NCBI RefSeq assembly: GCF_900107255.1
Contig: NZ_FNPH01000006.1
Location: 150,076 to 214,075, forward strand
Source of the DNA: Micromonospora pattaloongensis
GTDB taxonomy: Bacteria > Actinomycetota > Actinomycetes > Mycobacteriales > Micromonosporaceae
Direction: 5' to 3'
DNA length: 64,000 nt
Shown here piece by piece: positions 8,793 to 16,697 of this stretch. Under the pieces are notes generated by a model. That model had not been told where the DNA came from and did not search any database. It saw only the letters and a program-made list of their open reading frames with translations. Position 1 is the stretch's first letter, and every line of letters starts with the position of its first letter. A program made the translations under genes and the position numbers.

Positions 8793-10102
8793 CGCGGGCT
8801 CCGGGCGTGCCGGGCCGCGCGATCGAGTTGCGCGGTGGTGCGATCGACGGCGCCGCGGACCCGTCCGCCGGTCACGTCGGCGAAGAAGTCCTGCATGATC
8901 TGCCAGATCCCGACCCCGTCGGCGCCGGTGAACGGAGCACGCAGCCGGTCGGACAGATCGAAGCGCAGGTCGGTGGCGTTGAGGATCTCCCGGGCGAGCC
9001 CGGCGCGCAGCCGGTCGCGGTACTCCGCGGGTGACACCGCCAGGTTGGGGGAGAGGTAGCCGCCCGCCCGCACCCACGGCTGGAAGGCGTCCGGGCCGGT
9101 GAGCCACGTGACGAGGTCGGTGCCGGTGCGGGAGCCGGCGAGCACCACGGCCACGTCACCGCCGATCACCAGCGGCCGGTCGCGCCTCTCGTCGGGCACG
9201 TCCGGGTCGGCGGGAGCATCCGGGAACCGGGACGGGGTGAGCGGCTCGTCGCCACGGCGGAACCGTCGTGCGACTCCGTCGACGAAATCCGCCTCGAACA
9301 CCATCGCGGCCCGCCGCCGCGCCACCACCTGGATGACCGACTCCTCGTGCTGGGTCAGCAGCGCCCGGCGCCCGCCGTCCGGGAACGCGCCGTCCACGCT
9401 CCACAGCTCGGCGAGCCGGTCGAGCGCGGCGCGCACGGCCGGCCCGCGCCAGTCCGCACCCGCCCCGGCCAGCGCGTCGTACGTGTCGGGCTGCGCCACG
9501 TCCGCGAGGACATTCTCGAACCAGTCGGTGAGGACCCAGCCGTCGGCCGCCCCGATCGACAGCGGCGCCGGGCCGCCCGACCGGCGGGCCGCACGGGCCA
9601 GCTCCTTCGTCGCGGTCAGCAGCTCGCCCCAGGTTCGCGGAGCGGCTGGCGCCAGCGACGGGAGACGCCACAGCAGCGACTTGTGCGCGGCCTTGACCCA
9701 GAGGCCGTAGAGCCTGCCGCGGTGGCGCAGCAGCCGGCGGAGCTTCGTCGGAAACCGGGTGGCGAGCGTGCCGTCCAGCTCGGCCAGCCAGCCGCGCCCC
9801 GCGTACTCGGTGAGCAGTCCGGGCCGCGACAGGATCGCGACGTCGGGGCTGGTGCCCGCGAGTTGCCGGGCCCGCAGGAACGCGTCGATGTCGTCGCCGG
9901 CGCTGAGGACGTGGACCGGTTGGCCGTAACCGCGGAGGACCTCTCGGAAGCGTTGCAGCTCCGCCCCGCTCCAGACGACCGCCACCTGCGTGGACGGCAC
10001 ACCGTCGCCGCAGCCGACGAGGGTCTGCGCGGTGGACGCGGCGGTCGCCGCCGCGGCGATCCGCAGCATGGCGCGGCGGGAGACTCCGCCGCGCACAGTC
10101 AT
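8789..10102 (-). CDS. Tat-type lipoprotein, extracellular solute-binding protein family 1
   Basis: The 437-residue protein begins with a twin-arginine stretch (SRRAMLR, residues 8-14), a short Ala-rich core and the lipobox LVGC near residue 31. It should be exported and lipid-anchored on the outer face of the membrane. The rest resembles sugar-binding proteins of ABC importers. Its ATG overlaps the upstream ATPase-like stop, and its stop overlaps the permease start. The ligand cannot be read from sequence. Confidence 0.82.
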   Translation of the reverse strand: MTVRGGVSRRAMLRIAAAATAASTAQTLVGCGDGVPSTQVAVVWSGAELQRFREVLRGYGQPVHVLSAGDDIDAFLRARQLAGTSPDVAILSRPGLLTEYAGRGWLAELDGTLATRFPTKLRRLLRHRGRLYGLWVKAAHKSLLWRLPSLAPAAPRTWGELLTATKELARAARRSGGPAPLSIGAADGWVLTDWFENVLADVAQPDTYDALAGAGADWRGPAVRAALDRLAELWSVDGAFPDGGRRALLTQHEESVIQVVARRRAAMVFEADFVDGVARRFRRGDEPLTPSRFPDAPADPDVPDERRDRPLVIGGDVAVVLAGSRTGTDLVTWLTGPDAFQPWVRAGGYLSPNLAVSPAEYRDRLRAGLAREILNATDLRFDLSDRLRAPFTGADGVGIWQIMQDFFADVTGGRVRGAVDRTTAQLDRAARHARSPR

Positions 10103-10737
10103 CCGGACCCCGTCGCGGGCCGTCCGGTCACCTCGACCGTGACCTGGGCGGAGATCTCCCCCAGCAGGGCGGGATCGGCCGAGCAGACCAGCGCCGCGAC
10201 GCCGGCCGAGTCCGGCGGGGCCACCCGCGGCAGCAGCTCGGTCAGCCGGTCCGTGCCGCCGGCGGTGACGGGCAGGTCGATGACGAGCACCTCGGGCAGG
10301 CACGCCGCGGCACGCGCCAGCGCGGCCCGGAACCGTTGCGCGTCGGAGAGCAGGTGCGGACGCAGTCCGAGGGTCGGGCCCAGCTCCAGGCGCTCGATCA
10401 CCGTCGCCAGCCAGTCGTGTGCGACGGCGTGCACCCGGGCGCGCTTGAGCTGGCCGTACTCGATGTTCTTCCGCACGGTCAGGTGGGGCAGCAGCGCGGC
10501 GCCGGCCGGGACGTATCCGATCTGCCGTTTCGGCGGTGGGAGGTCTGTGACATCCCGTTCGCCGACCCGGATCCGGCCCGACAGCGGAGCGGTGAGCCCC
10601 GCGGTCACCCGGGCCACCGTGGTGCCGATCGCCGGCGGTGCCACCAGCGCCATTGCGTCGCCCGCCGCCACCCGGAGCGTGACCGGCTCCATTGCCGCGG
10701 CGACTGTCAACCCGTCCAGCTGTAACGTCGCGATCAC
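10099..10737 (-). CDS. ABC ATPase-like protein with all catalytic motifs lost
   Basis: The 212-residue protein aligns by eye along an ABC ATPase domain: PLSGRIRVGERDVTDLPPPKR, then YVPAGAALLPHLTVRKNI, then the signature helix. Every motif needed for hydrolysis is changed. Walker A reads APPAIGTT (no lysine), the Q-loop Gln is Pro, the signature is LSDAQ, Walker B ends VIDLP with no catalytic Glu, and the H-loop His is missing. It is also short, without the C-terminal regulatory domain of sugar-importer ATPases. GTG 10737 is preceded directly by GGAG and the start is uncertain. As first gene of the operon it may act as a structural or regulatory nucleotide-binding subunit. Confidence 0.75.
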   Translation of the reverse strand: MIATLQLDGLTVAAAMEPVTLRVAAGDAMALVAPPAIGTTVARVTAGLTAPLSGRIRVGERDVTDLPPPKRQIGYVPAGAALLPHLTVRKNIEYGQLKRARVHAVAHDWLATVIERLELGPTLGLRPHLLSDAQRFRAALARAAACLPEVLVIDLPVTAGGTDRLTELLPRVAPPDSAGVAALVCSADPALLGEISAQVTVEVTGRPATGSG

Positions 10738-11071
10738 CTCCGGTGGTGGCGAGCGATATTAACAACCGTGCCATGTGTCGGCAATTGCAGTCACGGCCCA
10801 TCGTCGTCTGTGGACGGTGCTGTTACCGCCGCGCGGTCAAACTGCTATTTCGGTAATAGACGTGCGCATTGGACGTTGATCTCGATGATTGGCGTACCGG
10901 CGGACCATGCGCTGATTTCCCGTGGCGGTCCGGGTGGAAGGCGGTGGCGTCGTTGGGAGCGCCGCGTAGGCTCCGGAATGCCCGCGGCCCGCCAGCGTCT
11001 GCGATCCGAGACGCTGACGGGGAAGCGAGATGCGGGTGAGGAACCGAGTTGCTGGCGAGGAAGGACGCGCG
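10738..11071. other. Divergent intergenic region
   Basis: About 330 bases between the minus-strand ABC operon and the plus-strand dehydrogenase. I see no gene. It is less GC-rich than its surroundings near 10755-10900 and should hold the promoter of the ABC operon. A perfect inverted repeat lies near its right end (next entry). Confidence 0.5.
10993..11016. promoter_or_regulatory. Inverted repeat, possible operator or leader hairpin
   Basis: CAGCGTCT (10993-11000) and AGACGCTG (11009-11016) are perfect complements around an 8-base spacer. The site is about 55 bases before the likely GTG of the dehydrogenase, so it may be an operator or a hairpin in its leader. Confidence 0.4.
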
Positions 11072-12082
11072 GTGGCGGAGATGTTGGCGGGACGGCTGCA
11101 CGTGCGGAACCGGCGATTCGCGCTGGAGACGGTCCCGGTGCCGGCGCCCGGACGCCGACAGGTCCGGATCAAGGTAGCCGCGGCCGGGGTCTGCCTGTCG
11201 GACGTGCACCTCATCGACGGCACGCTCACGCCCCGGCTGCTGCCGGGCGATGTCGTGACGCTCGGGCACGAGATCGCGGGCACGATCGACGCGCTCGGCG
11301 AGGACGTCGACGACTGGAAGCCGGGACAGCGGGTGCTGTTGCAGGCCGGGGAGCGGGACCGGCGGGGCACGGTGTACACCCGCGGCGTCGACTACGACGG
11401 CGGCTGGGCGGAGTACGCGCTGGCCTCCGAGCAGACCCTGGTGGCGATCCCCGACGACCTCCCCTTCGAGCAGGCCTGCATCATTCCGGACGCGGTCTCC
11501 ACCCCGTGGGCCGCGGTCACCGCGACCGCCCGGACCGCGCCCGGCGAGGCGGTCGGGGTCTGGGGAGTGGGCGGCCTGGGCGCGCACGCCGTGCAGTTGC
11601 TGAGGCTGGTCGGCGCCGCGCCGGTGATCGCGGTGGACCCGCTGCCCGCCGCGCGCCAGCGGGCGCTCACCCTCGGGGCCGACGCCGCGCTCGACCCCGG
11701 CGACCCCGGTTTTCGCGACGCCCTGCTGGGGCTCACCGGCGGCGGTCTCGAGGTGGCATTCGACTTCGCGGGTGTGCCGGCCGTGCGGGACCAGGCGTTG
11801 ACGCTGCTCGCCCGCAAGGGGCGGCTGGTGCTGGCCGGCATCGCCAACCGGCCCGTCACGATCGGCTCCGACGCCCCGTTCAACTACCTGCAGCAGTCGG
11901 TGCTCGGGCACTACGGTTCCGACCCCGAGCACGTCGAGCAGCTCGTCGCGCTCGCCCGGCAGCGCCGGCTCGATCTGGCCCCCTCGATCAGCGGCGTGCT
12001 GCCGCTGGCCGAGGCCGAGCAGGCGGTGCGGCGGCTGCAGACCAAGCAGGGCGACCCGATCCGGCTCATCCTGCGGCCGTAA
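11072..12082 (+). CDS. Zinc-binding alcohol dehydrogenase family protein
   Basis: A 336-residue medium-chain dehydrogenase. Catalytic zinc ligands are visible in GVCLSDVH and GHE near residues 37 and 65. The Rossmann motif GVGGLG is near residue 168. The four-cysteine structural zinc lobe is absent: that stretch reads GERDRRGTVYTRG instead. GTG 11072 has a clear ribosome site (AGGAAGGA, 6 bases away) and fits the family start. An ATG in frame at 11030 is the alternative. The substrate is unknown. Confidence 0.85.
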   Translation: MAEMLAGRLHVRNRRFALETVPVPAPGRRQVRIKVAAAGVCLSDVHLIDGTLTPRLLPGDVVTLGHEIAGTIDALGEDVDDWKPGQRVLLQAGERDRRGTVYTRGVDYDGGWAEYALASEQTLVAIPDDLPFEQACIIPDAVSTPWAAVTATARTAPGEAVGVWGVGGLGAHAVQLLRLVGAAPVIAVDPLPAARQRALTLGADAALDPGDPGFRDALLGLTGGGLEVAFDFAGVPAVRDQALTLLARKGRLVLAGIANRPVTIGSDAPFNYLQQSVLGHYGSDPEHVEQLVALARQRRLDLAPSISGVLPLAEAEQAVRRLQTKQGDPIRLILRP

Positions 12083-12252
12083 CGCTCCTGCCCGAACGCT
12101 CCGTGCCCGCGGTACCGTCGCGCCCCACGCGTCACGTGACGGGATGCGCCGCGGCGGCGTCGCGCGGTGTTTACCCGCCGGCTGCCCGGGGATACGTCCT
12201 GCTGTCCACGCACCCGTCGGGGCGCGTCGAGCGGGAAAGAGGGTTCGCGTCC

Positions 12253-12600
12253 ATGGGCCCAGTAGTCATCGAAGTGGCGGTGAAAGCCCTGGCCGGCGGC
12301 GTGTTCGTGCTGGCGTTCGCCGCGTTGGTTCGGGCGCTGCCCCCCACGTGGTTCGCCGGGATGTTCTCGGCCGCGCCGTCGGTGGCGCTGGGCAGCCTGC
12401 TGACGACAGTGGCGTTCGACGGCGCCGCCGAAGCCGCGGCGTCGGCGCGCGGCATGCAGATCGGCGCCGTCGCGTTCACCGTCTATTGTCTCGTCGCGGC
12501 GCCCATGCTGCGGCGGTGGGGCGCCTACCGGGGGTCGTGGATCGCTCTGGTGGTCTGGGCGTCCGTCGCGGTCGTCGGATACCTGGTGGTGCCGTACTGA
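12253..12600 (+). CDS. Small integral membrane protein, DUF3147-like
   Basis: 115 residues, nearly all hydrophobic, with four probable membrane segments. The stretch WFAGMFSAAPSVALGSL resembles the core of DUF3147 proteins, which have no known function. ATG 12253 follows a purine-rich site (AAGAGGG). It is followed after 16 bases by a second protein of similar design, which suggests a two-subunit membrane assembly. Confidence 0.7.
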   Translation: MGPVVIEVAVKALAGGVFVLAFAALVRALPPTWFAGMFSAAPSVALGSLLTTVAFDGAAEAAASARGMQIGAVAFTVYCLVAAPMLRRWGAYRGSWIALVVWASVAVVGYLVVPY

Positions 12601-12616
12601 TCGCGGCAGCGGACCC

Positions 12617-13063
12617 GTGGAGCGCCGCCGCGGTGATCGCCGGGGGCGGCGGCCGGGCTCGGTCGGGACGCCCCGCGTCGCACCGGCAACGCCGGGCTGG
12701 TTGATCCGGTTCAGCTTCGGCGCCGGGGTGTCGGGTCTCGCCGGTGCGGTCTCCGCGCTGACCGTGCCCCGGCTGGGTGGGGTGTTCCTGGCGTTTCCCG
12801 CGATCCTGTTGGCCAGCCTCACGCTTCGTTCCCGGGATGAGGGCGTGCGTCCCGGGCACAACACCCATGGGGCGGCGGCGGGCGCTCTCGGCCTGTTCGC
12901 CTTCGCCGTCGTCGCCGCCGCGACGCTCACCCGGTGGCCGGTCTGGCTGGCGATGACGGCGGCATCGGCGTCGTGGGTGATCGTGGGACTTGGCGGTGAC
13001 CTCATCGTCACGCGACGCGGCCTCGGCAAGGGTGAGCCGCCGGCGCACCGTCGCGAAAGGTAG
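12617..13063 (+). CDS. Second small membrane protein, DUF3147-like
   Basis: 148 residues from GTG 12617. After a basic N-terminal tail of about 25 residues come four hydrophobic segments, with VPRLGGVFLAFPAILLASL matching the AGLF/AAPSVAL position of the preceding protein. The C-terminus is basic and cytoplasmic by the positive-inside rule. The start is weakly supported because there is no strong ribosome site, and a later start is possible. It is likely co-transcribed with the gene before it. Confidence 0.65.
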   Translation: MERRRGDRRGRRPGSVGTPRVAPATPGWLIRFSFGAGVSGLAGAVSALTVPRLGGVFLAFPAILLASLTLRSRDEGVRPGHNTHGAAAGALGLFAFAVVAAATLTRWPVWLAMTAASASWVIVGLGGDLIVTRRGLGKGEPPAHRRER

Positions 13064-13164
13064 TGGTCCGTCGACACGCGCGCTTCCGCGCGGTCATATC
13101 CACCACGACCGCGGGTAGGCGCACGGATGGCGACGGCAACGGACGGGTACGGGGGGTGGGGCGG

Positions 13165-14334
13165 GTGCGTGCCAACGTGCGACTCGGCAGGGTGGCCGGA
13201 ATCGAGATCAGCGCGAACGTGGGAGCGCTCGTCATCGTCCTGCTCGTCGGGCTCGGGCTCGCCGGCGGCCAGTTCCCGCAGCAGTATCCCGGGCGGCCGT
13301 TCCTGGTGTACGCGTCCGCCGGCCTGATCGCCGGTCTCCTGATCACCGCGTCGATCCTGATCCACGAGCTCGCCCACGCGCTCGTCGCCCGGGGCGCCGG
13401 TATCGACGTCGAGGGCATCACGCTGTGGCTGCTCGGCGGCGTCGCCCGGCTGCGCGGTGAGCCGCGCAGTCCCGCCGCCGAGCTCGCCGTGGCGCTGGTG
13501 GGGCCGCTGACCAGCCTCGCGCTCGGGGGTGTCTTCGCTGCGGCGGCGTTCGCCGTCCGGGCCGCCACCGGCGGCGGCCTCGCCGTCGCCACGCTCGGCT
13601 ACCTGGCCGGCGCCAACGTGCTGCTCGCGCTCTTCAATCTGGTGCCCGCCGCCCCGCTCGACGGTGGGCGGGTGCTGCGCGGGGTGCTGTGGTGGCGCAG
13701 CGGTGACCGCGACCGCGCCGCGATCTCGGCGGCGCGCGCCGGACGGGTGTTCGGGATCGGGCTGATCATCCTCGGCTTCGCCCAGCTCCTGCTGCTGCGC
13801 GGTTTCGGCGGGCTGTGGCTGGCGCTGATCGGGTGGTTCCTGGTCCACGCGGCCTCCGCCGAGGAGAACCAGGTGCGGCTCGGGCAGCGACTGAGCGGGG
13901 TACGGGTGCGCGACGTGATGTCCGCGTCGGCGGTGACGGCACCCGCCGAGGCGAAGGTGTCGGAGTTCATCGACGACGTCGTGCTCCGGCAGCCGTACTC
14001 GACGTATCCGCTGGTCGACGACGAGGGACGGTTGACCGGCCTGGTGACGCTCAACCGGATCCGCGCGCTGCCGCTGGACCGCCGCGCCGAGACCCGGCTG
14101 GCCGACATCGCCTGCCCGCCCCCGGAGGTACCGACGGCCGCCCCCGACGACGCCGTCACGGACCTGCTGCCGCGGATCGACGGCTGCACCGACGGCCGGG
14201 CGGTGGCGCTCGACGAAGACCGGCGGGTCGTCGGCGTGGTCTCGCCGCGCGACGTCGCCCGGCTCGCCTCCGCCGCCGAGTTCCGGACGCCGCAGTCCCT
14301 GCAGGGCGCCGACCTGGCCACCACGCGGGTGTGA
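13165..14334 (+). CDS. Site-2-type M50 zinc metalloprotease with CBS domains
   Basis: 389 residues from GTG 13165 (ribosome site GGGGGGTGGG just upstream, and the family N-terminus begins here). A longer reading frame from GTG 13063 overlaps the previous stop but adds about 34 residues of non-coding character. The protease has the zinc motif HELAH in the second membrane segment (near residue 69) and the second metal site in PLDGGRVLRG near residue 169. These enzymes cut substrates inside the membrane. Two CBS domains at residues about 245-375 may bind an adenine nucleotide and control activity. The substrate is unknown. Confidence 0.88.
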   Translation: MRANVRLGRVAGIEISANVGALVIVLLVGLGLAGGQFPQQYPGRPFLVYASAGLIAGLLITASILIHELAHALVARGAGIDVEGITLWLLGGVARLRGEPRSPAAELAVALVGPLTSLALGGVFAAAAFAVRAATGGGLAVATLGYLAGANVLLALFNLVPAAPLDGGRVLRGVLWWRSGDRDRAAISAARAGRVFGIGLIILGFAQLLLLRGFGGLWLALIGWFLVHAASAEENQVRLGQRLSGVRVRDVMSASAVTAPAEAKVSEFIDDVVLRQPYSTYPLVDDEGRLTGLVTLNRIRALPLDRRAETRLADIACPPPEVPTAAPDDAVTDLLPRIDGCTDGRAVALDEDRRVVGVVSPRDVARLASAAEFRTPQSLQGADLATTRV

Positions 14335-14348
14335 CCGGCGGGCGGGCG

Positions 14349-15740
14349 CTAGTTCGCGTCGACGACCGATGCGGGATATCGGTCACGACTGTCCGTGAGG
14401 AACGCGTCGAACATCCGCATCGGCAGCGGGTCGGCCGGCGGGCATCGGTCGGGCACGCGCCGACAGCGGTGATAGCGGAAGAGGTTCGCGAGGTCGCTGG
14501 GGTAGCGGCGGACGTCCACGCCGGCGAAGGTGCCGCTCACCCGTGCCCGCTGCAGCAGCGCGCGCCACTGGTCGACGGTGACCAGACCGACCGACTCGAC
14601 ACCGTGGCAGAACAGTGCCAGGTGGATGCCGTCGTAGCCGTCCGACCGGTCGAGGTACCGCGCGAGCGCGTCGGCGGAGCTCTGTACCGGGAACACGCTC
14701 CAGTACGGCACGGCGCCGGTGAGCAGGGTCCGCCGTGGATCGAGCAATATGAACGAGTCGACCAGGAGTTGATCGGCGGGTAGCCCCCGCTCGCGATACC
14801 ACCAGCGGTACAGGTCGGCGACGAGCGGGCTGAGATCCTCGGGGTCCTCGAAGACCAGCCGGCGGACGCGGTAGCCGTGCCGGCGGGCGAACGCGATCAC
14901 GTCGTCACGCAGCGCCGGCTCGAACCCCCACTCGGCCTCCGGGCTCTCCCCGTCCGACTCCGGGACGTCCCAGCGCTGGCGCGCGATCCCGTAGCGCCGC
15001 AGGTACGCGGCGACGCGCGGCCCCCCGGCGCGGTATTCGGCCGGTTCCAGGCCGCCGACGGCGCCGAACTGGAAGACGTGCCGCTCTCCGACCCGCGTCG
15101 TGGGCCAGCGTCGCGTGCACTCGGCGATGAACAGGACGGCGCCGGGATCGAGGCTGTCGACGAGGAACCGTTGGTACGCCGGGCCGAGCCGGGTGCGCTT
15201 CACGCGGAAGTACGCCATCCGCCGTGACGTGAGCCGGTCCTGGTTGGGATCGTGCATGTGGTGCAGCACGAGGTCCGGGTTGCGGTCGAGCAGTCTCCGG
15301 GCGGTCTCGTCGAAGGCGTGCACGGCCCGCATCGGTTCGTCGGGGGGCACCCGACGCTGGCGTAGCGGCAGCAGGACGGTCTGCGGCAGCCAAGGAATGC
15401 CGAGAGCGGCGCACAGGTGCATCAGAGCGCCGTTGGAGGAGCCGAGCATGACCGCCGGATACCGCCGGCGCGGATAGAGCCGGACGATCGAGGTCGCGAT
15501 CTCCTCGAAAGCCACCGCGGCGAGCCGCCGCGGTGGCCGCGCCTCAGCGGCGCTCGCGGCGCTGTAGATCGACTCCCGCAGCCGGACCGGGAGCCGGTTG
15601 GCGGCGGCGGCGAGCGGGAGCAGGGCGCGCGCGGTCGGGGCGCCGAGCGGCGCCGTGTGGCGACCGTGCAGAAACCGAGCGATCGCGGTGGTCATGGCGG
15701 TGGCCGAGTCGAAGCTCGCCACGTCGCGGGAGAGTGTCAT
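14349..15740 (-). CDS. Unrecognised protein with a hydrolase-like nucleophile elbow
   Basis: 463 residues, no signal peptide and no membrane segment. I do not recognise the family. VMLGSSNGALMHLCAALG near residue 97 fits the small-x-Ser-x-small nucleophile elbow of alpha/beta hydrolases. Histidine-rich HHMHDPNQD near 162 and several Trp/Arg-rich stretches are distinctive. ATG 15740 has a strong ribosome site (GGAGGAG). It is divergent from an alpha/beta hydrolase whose start lies 75 bases away, so the two may share a promoter region and act on related esters. Confidence 0.7.
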   Translation of the reverse strand: MTLSRDVASFDSATAMTTAIARFLHGRHTAPLGAPTARALLPLAAAANRLPVRLRESIYSAASAAEARPPRRLAAVAFEEIATSIVRLYPRRRYPAVMLGSSNGALMHLCAALGIPWLPQTVLLPLRQRRVPPDEPMRAVHAFDETARRLLDRNPDLVLHHMHDPNQDRLTSRRMAYFRVKRTRLGPAYQRFLVDSLDPGAVLFIAECTRRWPTTRVGERHVFQFGAVGGLEPAEYRAGGPRVAAYLRRYGIARQRWDVPESDGESPEAEWGFEPALRDDVIAFARRHGYRVRRLVFEDPEDLSPLVADLYRWWYRERGLPADQLLVDSFILLDPRRTLLTGAVPYWSVFPVQSSADALARYLDRSDGYDGIHLALFCHGVESVGLVTVDQWRALLQRARVSGTFAGVDVRRYPSDLANLFRYHRCRRVPDRCPPADPLPMRMFDAFLTDSRDRYPASVVDAN

Positions 15741-15815
15741 GCCTCCTCCGCCACCGGTCGTACCCTCCGACTCGATTGCTATGCCGGGACGGGCCAGACG
15801 TGGGTAAGCGACGGC

Positions 15816-16598
15816 GTGGGGCAGAAGAACGAGGACTACGCGCCGCCGTTTCCGACCGACGTCACGACCTCCTTCCACGACGGGCCGCTGGGGCGGATGC
15901 GCAGCCGGTCGGTGGGCCGGCCGCGGCCGGGCGCACCCGAAGTGGCGCTCGTGCAGGGCATGGGCGTCGCCGACTACCTCATGCCGGGGCTGGGCGCCTT
16001 CGGCGGATGGACCCGGGCGCACCTGGTCGAGTTGCCCGGCTTCGCCGGCAGCGGTGACCCGCCGCACGAGCTCACCGTGTCGGAGTTCGGCCGGGCGGTC
16101 GCCGGCTGGCTCACCGCCCGGCGGCTCGACGGCGTGGTGCTGATCGGCCATTCCAGCGGCAGCCAGGTCGCCGCCGAGGCCGCGGTGGGACAAGGCGGGG
16201 TGCGGGGCCTCGTCCTGGCCAGCCCGACGATAGATCCCGTGGCCCGAGGCCTTGGCCGGCTGTTCCTGCGGTGGCGCTGGGACGGGCGCCGGGAGCCGCC
16301 CGGATTGAGCCGGTCGCACCGCCCCGAATGGAAACGGGCGGGACTGCGCCGGCTCGCGCATCTGGTACGCGCGCACCTCGATCACACCATCGAGGAGCCG
16401 CTGGCCCGGCTGACCATTCCGTTGCTGGTCATGCGGGGGCGCGACGACGTGATCAGCACGCGTGGCTGGGGGCAGCGGTTGGCGACGTTGTCGCCCGCCG
16501 GTGAGTACGTCGAACAGCCCGGGGCCCATACCTTCCCGTGGCGTGATCCGCACGCCTGGTCCGGCCCGGTGCGCCGCTTCGCCGCCTCGGTCAGCTGA
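15816..16598 (+). CDS. Alpha/beta-fold hydrolase
   Basis: 260 residues from GTG 15816. The triad is visible: nucleophile Ser in GHSSGS near residue 112, Asp in RGRDDVI near 212, and His in GAHTFPW near 239. The oxyanion region is VQGMGV near 48. A mobile cap lies around residues 150-190 and is rich in Arg and Trp. The start is weakly supported by a ribosome site. It is divergent from the unrecognised 463-residue protein. Substrate unknown, probably a small ester or amide. Confidence 0.8.
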   Translation: MGQKNEDYAPPFPTDVTTSFHDGPLGRMRSRSVGRPRPGAPEVALVQGMGVADYLMPGLGAFGGWTRAHLVELPGFAGSGDPPHELTVSEFGRAVAGWLTARRLDGVVLIGHSSGSQVAAEAAVGQGGVRGLVLASPTIDPVARGLGRLFLRWRWDGRREPPGLSRSHRPEWKRAGLRRLAHLVRAHLDHTIEEPLARLTIPLLVMRGRDDVISTRGWGQRLATLSPAGEYVEQPGAHTFPWRDPHAWSGPVRRFAASVS

Positions 16599-16697
16599 CA
16601 CCGTCGACGAGAAGTCCCGTGCCTCTTCCCTCAAGTCGTTCATCCGTACGCCGATGGACGCGCGAGACGAATCGTCGCGTCACGAGGTGAATCGGTC

